This document shows positions 40,130 through 48,133 of a stretch of 64,000 bases of DNA, piece by piece (the stretch's first letter is position 1; every line of letters starts with the position of its first letter). The stretch lies in assembly GCF_900100395.1 (NCBI RefSeq), contig NZ_FNFB01000020.1, forward strand, positions 1-64,000, written 5' to 3'. The position numbers and the translations under genes were made by a program. The notes under the pieces are model-generated. The model made no database searches. It had not been told where the DNA came from and saw only the letters and a list, made by a program, of their open reading frames with translations. The DNA comes from Nonomuraea maritima. Lineage in GTDB: Bacteria > Actinomycetota > Actinomycetes > Streptosporangiales > Streptosporangiaceae.

Positions 40130-40324
40130 GCGGTAGACGATCGCATATGCCTACAAGCTACTCAAGCATGGAAACTCTTCCCGGCATGGAGCCTGGCCCG
40201 CGTACAGCCGCGGGGTGACGGCCGCGCGAATTCCCGGCGTCGAAGGGCGGAACTCGAGCGAACCGCGACTGCCGATTCGCTAGCCTCACCTGGTCAGTTC
40301 CCGCGTGCTCGAAAGGTTGACGTC

Positions 40325-41152
40325 GTGATCGGCTGGCTGGAAGCGGTGATTCTGGGGTTGGTCCAGGGGCTGACGGAGTTCCTGCCGATCTCCTCCAGCG
40401 CCCACATCCGGGTGGTGTCCGCTTTCGCCGGTTGGCCCGACCCCGGAGCGGCGTTCACGGCGGTCATCCAGCTCGGCACGGAGGCGGCCGTGCTCATCTA
40501 CTTCCGCCAGGAGATCTGGGAGATCATCTCCACCTGGACGCGCTCGCTGTTCGTCAAGGACCTGCGCGGCCACTGGGCGGCCCGCATGGGCTGGTACGTC
40601 ATCGCCGGCACCCTGCCCATCGCCGTCCTCGGCCTGCTGCTGAAGGACCAGATCGAGACAACATTCCGCGACCTGCGCCTGGTCGGCACCACGCTGATCG
40701 TCTTCGCGCTCATCCTGTGGTTCGCCGACCACACCGCCCGCAACAAGCTCACGCTGGAGAAGCACCTCAGCTTCACGCACGCCATCGTGTACGGCTTCGC
40801 GCAGTCGCTCGCGCTGATCCCCGGCGTGTCCCGCTCGGGCGGCACGGTCACCGCCGGTCTGCTGCTCGACTACCGCCGCGAGGACGCCGCGAAATACTCG
40901 TTCCTGCTGGCCATCCCGGCCGTGCTCGCCTCCGGCGGGCTGGAGCTGGCCGAGATCGGCGACGGGCCCGTCGCCTGGGGGCCGACGATCCTGGCCACGG
41001 TGATCTCGTTCGTCGTCGGGTACGCGGCGGTGGCCTGGTTCCTGCGCTACATCAGCACCCACCGCTTCACCGGGTTCGTGATCTACCGGATCGTCCTCGG
41101 CTTCTTCGTCATCCTCGCCGTCACCCTGGGATGGATCCCGGCGAACGGCTGA
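40325..41152 (+). CDS. uppP: Undecaprenyl-diphosphatase
   Basis: The 275-residue membrane phosphatase recycles undecaprenyl diphosphate to the lipid carrier for peptidoglycan synthesis (BacA family; extra copies give bacitracin tolerance). The two signature motifs are present: LVQGLTEFLPISSSAH and IPGVSRSGGTVTAGLLLDYR. Eight hydrophobic segments. GTG 40325 lies just after GAAAGG. Length is normal. Confidence 0.95.
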   Translation: MIGWLEAVILGLVQGLTEFLPISSSAHIRVVSAFAGWPDPGAAFTAVIQLGTEAAVLIYFRQEIWEIISTWTRSLFVKDLRGHWAARMGWYVIAGTLPIAVLGLLLKDQIETTFRDLRLVGTTLIVFALILWFADHTARNKLTLEKHLSFTHAIVYGFAQSLALIPGVSRSGGTVTAGLLLDYRREDAAKYSFLLAIPAVLASGGLELAEIGDGPVAWGPTILATVISFVVGYAAVAWFLRYISTHRFTGFVIYRIVLGFFVILAVTLGWIPANG

Positions 41153-41157
41153 CCGGC

Positions 41158-41592
41158 TCAGGCGGTCCGCGGGTAGCGGCTGCAGAGCGCGAAGACGGCG
41201 GCGAAGAGGGTCCAGGCCGTGACGTACGCGACGGGGTGGGCCCAGGCGTCGCCGACGACGTCGGCCAGCGCCTGGCGGCCCTCGACGTGGACGAGCAGCC
41301 CCGCGGCGGCCCCCGGGATCGCGCCCCACCAGCGCCGCCACCACACCTCGAAGGCGATCACCTCCCACACGACGAGGGCGATCGGCCCCAGCAGGAGCAG
41401 CTTCAGGCCGGGCGGGTCCGACAGGACGGCGGCGAGCCCCATGACCGCCACGGCCGAGCCGCCCGTGAGCAGGACGACGAGCCCCAGCGGCGCTGGTTCG
41501 TCGCGCGGGTCACCGGGAGCGGTCCGGGAATCGTGAGCCGCCTCGGGATCGTCGCCAGGGGTCGCGTCCAAGTCGTCGGGCACAGCCGCCAT
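41158..41592 (-). CDS. Hypothetical membrane protein
   Basis: A 144-residue protein with an acidic, disordered N-terminus (DATPGDDPEAAHDSRTAPGD) and about four hydrophobic segments (LGLVVLLTGGSAVAVMGLAA, LKLLLLGPIALVVWEVIAFE, WWGAIPGAAAGLLVH, VAYVTAWTLFAAVFAL) with a WWRRWW motif in the loop. No family is recognised. It is convergent with uppP, only 5 bases apart, and upstream is the MFS gene in the same direction. Confidence 0.6.
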   Translation of the reverse strand: MAAVPDDLDATPGDDPEAAHDSRTAPGDPRDEPAPLGLVVLLTGGSAVAVMGLAAVLSDPPGLKLLLLGPIALVVWEVIAFEVWWRRWWGAIPGAAAGLLVHVEGRQALADVVGDAWAHPVAYVTAWTLFAAVFALCSRYPRTA

Positions 41593-41638
41593 TCTGGCCG
41601 ACGACGTGCGGGGGCGCGAGGTCCCGAGGGGTCCCGGC

Positions 41639-42814
41639 TCAGGCCGGGACGGTCACGGGAGTGCGGGCCTGGCGGTAGGTGGCCAGGGTGAAGACGATGT
41701 TCAGCAACCCGAGCGCGGTGGCCAGCACGACGACGCCGGTCCTGCCGAACGTGTCGAGCGCCGCGCCACCGGCGATCCCGGCCGCGAACACGCCGACGTA
41801 CTGGGCCGACGACAGCAGCCCGAGCCCGATCGGCACGTTGCCGGGCACCACGCTGACCGTCCTGAACTGCTGCGTGGGGGCCACCATCCAGCCGAGCCCG
41901 CCCCAGACGAACGCCCAGACGAGCGCGACGGGCAGCGCCAGGTTCGCGACGGGGATCAGGGCGAGGAACAAGGCGGTGAAGACCAGCCCGATGAACACCA
42001 TCCGGCGCGGCCCGTAGGTGTCGGTGAGGCGCCCGCCGAGCTGGTTGCCGACGACGCCGCCGATCCCCCACGCCCACAGCACGGCCGTGAGCGGCAGGTC
42101 GAACAGCGATCCGATGTAGGTGTACGCGCTGAACACCGACGCGAACGCGAGCAGCTGCGTCCCCAGCACCGCGAGCACCCGCCGGTCGGCGAGCGGCGCG
42201 AACCGCTCCCACAGCCGCCCCGACGTCTCGACCGTGACGCGCGGCACCATGGCCGCGACGCCGATGAAGCCGATCACTCCCAGCGCGGCGACCAGCCAGA
42301 TCGTGGCCCGCCAGCTCACCGCGCCGCCGAGCCAGGTGCCGAGCGGCACGCCGATCGCGGACGACACGGTCATCCCGCCCATCACCAGCGCGAGTGCCCG
42401 CCCGCGCCGCGAGGGCTCGGTGAGCGCGTTGGCCACGCCCGACGCCGTCGGCGTGAACATGGCCGCCCCCGCGGCTGCGACCACCCGGGTGGCCAGCACC
42501 AGCCCGTACGTCGGCGCGAGCGCGGTCAGCACGCTGCCCACCACGAACACCGCGAGGGCCAGGAGCAGCAGGGTCTTACGGGACAATCGCGCGGTCACCG
42601 CGGCCAGCACGGGCGACAGCACCGCGTACGCCAGCGCGAAGACGGTCATGAGCTGCCCCGCCGCGGACGTGGAGACCCCCAGGTCCGCGGAGATGGGCGG
42701 CAGCAGCCCTGCCGTCACGAACATGCCCGTACCTATGGCGAAATTTCCGAGTGCGAGTGGGTAGAGGCGCGAGCCCACGAGAAGCCTCCGAGCAGGGGAA
42801 AGTTTGACGCCCAT
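41639..42814 (-). CDS. MFS exporter, DHA1 family (Cmx/AraJ-like)
   Basis: A 391-residue transporter with 12 hydrophobic segments: LYPLALGNFAIGTGMFVTAG at the start, AYAVLSPVLAAVTARLSRKT (motif A variant), and GGMTVSSAIGVPLGTWLGGA (motif C of drug:H+ antiporters). Similar proteins export chloramphenicol, arabinose or other small molecules. ATG 42814 is chosen over 42844. The start codon lies inside a palindrome (42812-42836), and a divergent ArsR regulator gene begins at 42872, so expression is very probably controlled by that regulator. Confidence 0.87.
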   Translation of the reverse strand: MGVKLSPARRLLVGSRLYPLALGNFAIGTGMFVTAGLLPPISADLGVSTSAAGQLMTVFALAYAVLSPVLAAVTARLSRKTLLLLALAVFVVGSVLTALAPTYGLVLATRVVAAAGAAMFTPTASGVANALTEPSRRGRALALVMGGMTVSSAIGVPLGTWLGGAVSWRATIWLVAALGVIGFIGVAAMVPRVTVETSGRLWERFAPLADRRVLAVLGTQLLAFASVFSAYTYIGSLFDLPLTAVLWAWGIGGVVGNQLGGRLTDTYGPRRMVFIGLVFTALFLALIPVANLALPVALVWAFVWGGLGWMVAPTQQFRTVSVVPGNVPIGLGLLSSAQYVGVFAAGIAGGAALDTFGRTGVVVLATALGLLNIVFTLATYRQARTPVTVPA

Positions 42815-42836
42815 CAAACTGACGCATAGTTTGATG
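42812..42836. promoter_or_regulatory. ArsR-type operator overlapping the MFS start codon
   Basis: A perfect 9 bp inverted repeat, CATCAAACT and AGTTTGATG, around GACGCAT. Half-sites recur at 42801 (AGTTTGA) and 42839 (TGTCAAAC). It covers the exporter start and lies 36 bases before the regulator start, so one site can control both divergent genes. Confidence 0.65.
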
Positions 42837-42871
42837 GTTGTCAAACCATGCGACGGCGATAGGGTTTCCGC

Positions 42872-43207
42872 ATGCGCCTGCTACCGCACCCCGCCATGGA
42901 GGACGTCGAGCTCACAGAGGTCCTGCGAGCGCTGTCCGACCCGATCCGCCTAGAGGTGGTCGTCCGCCTGGCCACCGACGGCGAGACGACCTGCGGCAAG
43001 CTCGGCGAAGACCTGGGCATCCACAAGTCCACCGCCTCCCACCACCTGCGGACGCTGCGCGAGTCCGGCCTGGTGTTCACCAAGCAGGACGGTCGGCTCA
43101 AGTACATGAGCCTGCGCCGCGACGAGCTCGACGACCGCTTCCCCGGCCTGCTCGACGCGATCCTGTCCGCCGCCCGGCAGGACACCAGAGCCGGAGCCCA
43201 TGCCTGA
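42872..43207 (+). CDS. ArsR-family transcriptional repressor
   Basis: A 111-residue winged-helix protein: VLRALSDPIRLEVVVRLATD, then LGEDLGIHKSTASHHLRTLR (recognition helix), and the wing SGLVFTKQDGRLKYMSLRR. No cysteine metal site is visible apart from CGKL, so it probably belongs to the ArsR-like regulators of MFS exporters that respond to small organic ligands. It is divergent from the exporter with the palindrome between them. The 3' end overlaps hrpB by 8 bases. Confidence 0.85.
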   Translation: MRLLPHPAMEDVELTEVLRALSDPIRLEVVVRLATDGETTCGKLGEDLGIHKSTASHHLRTLRESGLVFTKQDGRLKYMSLRRDELDDRFPGLLDAILSAARQDTRAGAHA

Positions 43208-45605
43208 CGGGCTGCCCATCCGGCACGTTCTCCCCCAGCTGCTGTCGACGCTCGACCGGCACGGCAGCGCGGTGCTGACCGCGCCGCCCGGCACCGGCAA
43301 GACCACCGTGGTCCCGCTGGCCCTCGCGGAGGCCGGGCTGCGGGTGCTCGTCGCCGAGCCGCGCAGGCTGGCCGTGCGCGCGGCCGCCCGGCGGATGGGC
43401 GTGAGCTACACCATCCGTGGCGAACGCCACACCGGCGCCAACCCCATGGTCGAGGTCGTCACCACCGGCGTGCTGCTCCAGCGCCTCCAGCGCGACCAGG
43501 AGCTGTCCGGGGTCGACGCGGTCGTGCTCGACGAGTGCCACGAACGCCACCTCGACGCCGACACCGCGCTCGCCTTCCTCCTCGACGTACGCGACACGCT
43601 CCGGCCCGACCTGCGGCTGCTGGCCACGTCCGCGACCGCCGACGCCGGGCCGTGGTCCGAGCTGGTCGGCGGGCCCGTCGTCGCCGCCACCGGCGTCACC
43701 CACCCCGTGGAGACGGTCTGGGCGCCGCCGCCCAAGCCCGTCGCGCCGCCGCACGGCCTCCGCGTCGATCCTGCGCTGCTGTCCCACGTGGCCGCGGTCG
43801 TCCGCCGGGCGCTCGCCGAACACGACGGCGACGTGCTCTGCTTCCTGCCGGGCGTCGGCGAGATCGGCCGGGTGGCCGCGATGCTGACCGACGTGCTGAC
43901 CGGCGTGCTGACCGGTGACGTCGAACTGCTTCAGGTGCACGGCCAGGCCCCGGCCCGCGTCCAGGACGCCGTCCTGTCCCCCGGCACGGCCCGCCGGGTG
44001 GTGCTGGCCACGTCGGTGGCCGAGTCGAGCCTGACCGTGCCAGGCGTCCGGGTCGTCGTCGACTCCGGCCTCGCCCGCGAGCCGCGCACCGACCACGCCC
44101 GCGGGCTCGGCTCGCTCACCACCGTCCGGGTGTCCAGGGCCTCGGCCGACCAGCGGGCCGGACGCGCGGGCCGCGAGGCGCCCGGCGTGGTCTACCGGTG
44201 CTGGGCGGCCGCCGACCACGAACGCCTGGCCGACCACTCCAGGCCCGAGATCGCGCTGGCCGACCTGACCGGGTTCGCGCTGCAGGCCGCCTGCTGGGGC
44301 ACGCCCGACGCCTCCGGCCTCGCGCTGCTCGACCCACCGCCGGCCGCCGCGATGTCGGCCGCCGTCCGTACACTCCGGGTGCTCGGGGCGCTCGACGACT
44401 CCTCCCGGGTCACCTCGCGCGGGCGGCGGATGGCGCTCGCCGGCGTGCACCCGCGCCTGGCCCGCGCGCTGCTCGACCTCGGGCCGCGTGCCGCCGAGGT
44501 GGTGGCGCTGCTGTCGGAGCCGCCGCCGCGCGACGCCCCCGACGACCTGGTGGAGCTGTGGCGTACGGCCCGCCGCGGCGGCACCCCGTACGCCGCCCGC
44601 TGGCGCCAGGAGACGCGCCGCCTCCAGCGCGTCGCCACCGAGGGCGACCGGCCGCGGACGCATGACGACGCGCTGGCCGGGGCGGTGGTGGCGCTGGCGT
44701 TCCCCGAGCGGGTGGCCCGGCGGCGCGGGGGCGGCTACCTCATGGCGTCCGGCACGCAGGCGCAGCTCGCCGACGGCTCGCGGCTGCACGACGCGGAATG
44801 GCTGGCCGTCGCGGTCGCCGACCGCCCCACCGGATCGGCCTCGGCCCGGGTCAGGCAGGCCGTGGTCATCGACGAGGCCACCGCGCGGCTGGCCGTCACC
44901 GCCACCGTCGAGGACGAGGTCACCTGGCGCGTCCCGCCCGGCGGGCGGCGCGGCGACGTGTCGGCCCGCCGGGTCGAGCGGCTGGGCGCGATCGAACTGT
45001 CGGCCACCCCGCTCAAGGACGCCGACGTCCGCGCGGCGATCCTGCACGGCCTGCGTACCGAAGAGGTCCTGACCTGGACGAAAGCCGCGATCGAGCTGCG
45101 CGACCGCCTGGCGTTCTGCCACCGGGCCGTCGGCGACCCCTGGCCGTCCATGGACGCGCTCGCCGACCTCGCCGACCAGTGGCTCGAACCCGAGTTGTCC
45201 CGGGCCCGCCGCCGCGCCGACCTCGAACGCATCGACGTGGCCACCGCCCTGCGCCGGCTGATCCCGTGGAGCGAACGCCTCGACGCGGTGGCCCCCGAGC
45301 GCATCGAGGTGCCGAGCGGGTCGCGCGTGCGCGTCGACTACTCGGGCGAGCAGCCGGTGCTCGCGGTGAAGCTGCAGGAGGTGTTCGGCTGGCAGGAGGC
45401 GCCACGGATCGCGGGCGTGCCGGTGCTCGTCCACCTGCTGTCCCCCGCCGGTCGGCCCCTCGCCGTCACGGCCGACCTCGCGTCGTTCTGGCGCGACGCC
45501 TACCGCTCCGTACGGGCCGAGATGCGCGGCCGCTACCCCCGGCACCCCTGGCCCGACGACCCACTCACCGCACCCCCCACCCGCCGTACGAAGAACCGGA
45601 GCTGA
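43200..45605 (+). CDS. hrpB: ATP-dependent helicase HrpB
   Basis: An 801-residue DExH-box helicase: VLTAPPGTGKTTVVPLALAE (motif I), AEPRRLAVRAAARRMG (Ia), VVLDECHERHLDADTALAFL (II, DECH), LLATSATADA (III), and RVSRASADQRAGRAGREAPG (VI). The HA2-like region and the HrpB-specific C-terminal domain (WSERLDAVAPERIEVPSGSR, VDYSGEQPVLAVKLQEVFGW, VHLLSPAGRPLAVTADLASF, WRDAY) complete it. The cellular role of HrpB is not well defined. The ATG overlaps the ArsR gene by 8 bases, so both may be cotranscribed, although a functional link is doubtful. Confidence 0.93.
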   Translation: MPDGLPIRHVLPQLLSTLDRHGSAVLTAPPGTGKTTVVPLALAEAGLRVLVAEPRRLAVRAAARRMGVSYTIRGERHTGANPMVEVVTTGVLLQRLQRDQELSGVDAVVLDECHERHLDADTALAFLLDVRDTLRPDLRLLATSATADAGPWSELVGGPVVAATGVTHPVETVWAPPPKPVAPPHGLRVDPALLSHVAAVVRRALAEHDGDVLCFLPGVGEIGRVAAMLTDVLTGVLTGDVELLQVHGQAPARVQDAVLSPGTARRVVLATSVAESSLTVPGVRVVVDSGLAREPRTDHARGLGSLTTVRVSRASADQRAGRAGREAPGVVYRCWAAADHERLADHSRPEIALADLTGFALQAACWGTPDASGLALLDPPPAAAMSAAVRTLRVLGALDDSSRVTSRGRRMALAGVHPRLARALLDLGPRAAEVVALLSEPPPRDAPDDLVELWRTARRGGTPYAARWRQETRRLQRVATEGDRPRTHDDALAGAVVALAFPERVARRRGGGYLMASGTQAQLADGSRLHDAEWLAVAVADRPTGSASARVRQAVVIDEATARLAVTATVEDEVTWRVPPGGRRGDVSARRVERLGAIELSATPLKDADVRAAILHGLRTEEVLTWTKAAIELRDRLAFCHRAVGDPWPSMDALADLADQWLEPELSRARRRADLERIDVATALRRLIPWSERLDAVAPERIEVPSGSRVRVDYSGEQPVLAVKLQEVFGWQEAPRIAGVPVLVHLLSPAGRPLAVTADLASFWRDAYRSVRAEMRGRYPRHPWPDDPLTAPPTRRTKNRS

Positions 45606-45652
45606 CCGAACACCACGTGGACGCATGCACCTGAAACCTGCACACTCAAGAC

Positions 45653-47101
45653 ATGGTGTGGGCAGGCAGGTCCGCGGTCGAGATCGCGACAGCCGTCCGG
45701 CGCGGAGACGTCACGCCGGAGACCGTCGTCGAGGAGCACCTGCACGTCATCTCCCAGCGAGACCCGCGGATCGGGGCGTTCCGGCTGGTCCGCGAGCAGG
45801 CAGTGCACGAGGCGCGGCTGCTGGCCAAGCGGCGCGACCTGGCCGAGCTGCCGCTGGCCGGGGTGCCGGTGGCGGTCAAGGACAACCTGGAGGTGGCGGG
45901 CGAGGCCACCCGCGGCGGGTCCGCCGCCACGTCCGGCTCGCCCGCCCGTGACGACCACCCGGCCGTGGCCCGGCTGCGGGCGGCGGGCGCCTTGATCGTG
46001 GGGCTGACGAACCTGCCCGAGCTGGCGCTGGTCGCGTTCGGCGACAGCGCGTACGGCGTCGTCCGCAACCCGTGGGACCTCTCGCGCACGGCGGGCGGCT
46101 CCTCGTCGGGCAGCGCCGCGGCCGTGGAGGCCGGCATGGTGCCGCTCGCGATCGGCAACGACGGCATGGGCTCGCTGCGGATCCCGGCGGCCTGCTGCGG
46201 TGTGCTGGCCGTGAAGCCCGGCACGGGTCTGGTGCCGCCGCCGTCCGACGACTGGGACCACCTCGCCGAGAACGGCCCCTTCGCCATGACCGCCGCCGAC
46301 CTGGCGCTCGCGCTGTCCGTGCTGGCCGGTGACCCGTCGCTGGCGGAGGCGTGGCGCGGCGGCCGGCGGGTGGAGCCTCCACGGCCCATGCTGCGCTCGG
46401 TCTGGGCGGGCGACGACCAGGTGTGGGAGCCGCAGCCGCCGCCCGGCGGCCCCGAGCCTTTCGACCTGCGCGTGGCCTACGCGCCCCAGCCGCTGCCCGT
46501 CGGCCTGCCGATGGACCGGGAGTTCCAGGCCGCCGTACGGGCGGCGGCGGAGTCGCTGCGGGTGGCCGGGCACACCATCGTCGAGCACGGCCACCGGCTG
46601 CCCGCCGCGCTCGGCTTCGCCACGATCGCGACCTGGCTCGGCCAGGCGGCCGCCTCCGTCGGCGCCGCCGAACTGGACAGGCGCCGCCTCGACCGCCGCA
46701 CCCGGGCGCTCGCCCGCGGCGGACGCGTCCTCGGAGCGCTCGGCCTGACCGGCGCACGCGGCCGGGGCCGCTGGGCCGGCTACGGCGCCGACCAGTGGTT
46801 CGGCAGGGCCGACGTGCTCGTCACCCCGGCGCTCGCCGCCGTGCCGCCCAGGGCCGACGGGTGGAGCGAGCGCGGGTTCCTGCGCAACGCCCTCACCAAC
46901 GTCAGGTACGCCCCGGCCACCGGCGCGTGGAACATGTGCGGCTGGCCCGCGATGACCGTCCCGCTGGCCACCCACTCCAGCGGGATGCCGATCGGCGTGC
47001 AGCTCGTCGCCCCGCCGGGCGGCGAGCCGCACCTCCTCGGGCTGGCCGCCCAGCTCCAGGCCGCCTACCCGCCGATCAGGGCCCGCGGGTACGCGTTCTA
47101 G
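45653..47101 (+). CDS. Amidase signature family protein
   Basis: A 482-residue amidase. The Ser-cisSer-Lys triad is readable: Lys in LAGVPVAVKDNLEVAG, cis-Ser in SRTAGGSSSGSAAAVEAG and nucleophile Ser in IGNDGMGSLRIPAACCG. The glycine-rich segment reads GNDGMGSLR instead of the common GTDTGGSIR, so substrate choice may differ from GatA-like enzymes. The C-terminal part (MCGWPAMTVPLATHSSGMPI) is typical. It would hydrolyse a carboxamide; the substrate is unknown. Its end overlaps the ALDH-like gene by 4 bases in convergent orientation. Confidence 0.9.
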   Translation: MVWAGRSAVEIATAVRRGDVTPETVVEEHLHVISQRDPRIGAFRLVREQAVHEARLLAKRRDLAELPLAGVPVAVKDNLEVAGEATRGGSAATSGSPARDDHPAVARLRAAGALIVGLTNLPELALVAFGDSAYGVVRNPWDLSRTAGGSSSGSAAAVEAGMVPLAIGNDGMGSLRIPAACCGVLAVKPGTGLVPPPSDDWDHLAENGPFAMTAADLALALSVLAGDPSLAEAWRGGRRVEPPRPMLRSVWAGDDQVWEPQPPPGGPEPFDLRVAYAPQPLPVGLPMDREFQAAVRAAAESLRVAGHTIVEHGHRLPAALGFATIATWLGQAAASVGAAELDRRRLDRRTRALARGGRVLGALGLTGARGRGRWAGYGADQWFGRADVLVTPALAAVPPRADGWSERGFLRNALTNVRYAPATGAWNMCGWPAMTVPLATHSSGMPIGVQLVAPPGGEPHLLGLAAQLQAAYPPIRARGYAF

Positions 47102-47943
47102 ACGCCGATCGGGTGCCAGACGGTCTTGGTCTCGAGGAACCTGGCCATCCGCCCGACGCCGGGATCGGCCGTCCAGTCCTCGTCGACCGGGCGCGTGACC
47201 CGCTTGAGGTTCTCCGCCGCCGCCTGCTCGCACGTGAGCGTGAGGTCGGCGTCGGCCACGCCGGTGAGGTCGAGCCCGTTGACGTCCATGTGCGCGGCCA
47301 GCCAGGGGGCCAGCTCGGCCTGCCGCCCGGTGAGGACGTTGACCACGCCGCCCGGCAGGTCGGAGGTGGCGAGCACCTCGGAGAACGTGATCGCGGGCAG
47401 GGGCGCGGACTCGGAGGCGACGACGACGCAGGTGTTGCCCGTCACGATCGCCGGCGCCACCACCGACACCAGGCCGAGCAGCGGGTCGGCGGGCGCCACG
47501 ATCGCGATCACGCCGCCCGGCTCGGGCGTCGACAGGTTGAGGTACGGCCCGGCGACCGGGTTGGCCGCCCCGAGGACCGCGGCGACCTTGTCGGACCAGC
47601 CCGCGTACCAGACCAGCCGGTCGATCGCGGCGTCGACGCGTTCGAGCGCGGCCCGCTTGCCCCCGCCGAGCTCGTCGGCGAACTGCGCGCGCCGCCCCTC
47701 CAGCATCTCGGCGACGCGGTAGAGGATCTGACCCCGGTTGTAGGGCGTGGCGCCCGACCAGCCGGCGAACGCCTTGCGCGCGGCCACCACGGCGTCGCGG
47801 GCGTCCTTGCGGGACGCCAGCGAGGCGTTGGCCAGGAACTCTCCCTTGGCCGAGGTCACGGGGTAGGACCTTCCACTCTCAGAGCGCGGGAACGCCCCTC
47901 CGATGTACAGCTTGTAGGTCTTTCTGACGGACAACCTACTCAT
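47098..47943 (-). CDS. Truncated aldehyde dehydrogenase paralogue without catalytic domain
   Basis: The 281-residue product matches the N-terminal, NAD-binding half of the aldehyde dehydrogenase encoded upstream (LYIGGAFPRSESGRSYPVTS, KDARDAVVAARKAFAGWSGA, GVIAIVAPADPLLGLVSVVA, ITFSEVLATSDLPGGVVNVL). It stops soon after the Rossmann region and has neither the catalytic Cys nor the general-base Glu region. The end (RMARFLETKTVWHPIGV) looks like a conserved terminus, not a random break. So it is perhaps a partner or regulatory subunit. It shares an operon with the full-length enzyme. Not an obvious recent pseudogene. Confidence 0.8.
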   Translation of the reverse strand: MSRLSVRKTYKLYIGGAFPRSESGRSYPVTSAKGEFLANASLASRKDARDAVVAARKAFAGWSGATPYNRGQILYRVAEMLEGRRAQFADELGGGKRAALERVDAAIDRLVWYAGWSDKVAAVLGAANPVAGPYLNLSTPEPGGVIAIVAPADPLLGLVSVVAPAIVTGNTCVVVASESAPLPAITFSEVLATSDLPGGVVNVLTGRQAELAPWLAAHMDVNGLDLTGVADADLTLTCEQAAAENLKRVTRPVDEDWTADPGVGRMARFLETKTVWHPIGV

Positions 47944-48133
47944 CGCCCCGACCCCTCCAGGTGGACTCCTGCGACATCTGGACCGGCACGAAGACCTGGC
48001 CGCACCGGCTCACCCCGCAGCGGTGGGCGTACCAGCCGACCCGTACCGGACGGCCGGCCCTGGCGTAGGCGTGGTCTCTGGTGGCCTGGATGCGCCGCTC
48101 ACGGCGGCGGGCCCGGCGGTGCTCACACGTCAA
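47936..48133 (-). CDS. Small cysteine/histidine-containing protein coupled to the ALDH genes
   Basis: A 65-residue frame starting at TTG 48133 inside the end of the ALDH gene and ending 8 bases inside the start of the truncated ALDH gene, so all three are coupled. The N-terminal third is very basic (EHRRARRRERRIQATRDHAY). The C-terminal part (VGWYAHRCGVSRCGQVFVPV, QMSQEST) has cysteines spaced as a possible metal site. TTG starts and double overlap lower the certainty, but the C-terminal wording looks like conserved protein. Function unknown. Confidence 0.4.
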   Translation of the reverse strand: MTCEHRRARRRERRIQATRDHAYARAGRPVRVGWYAHRCGVSRCGQVFVPVQMSQESTWRGRGDE

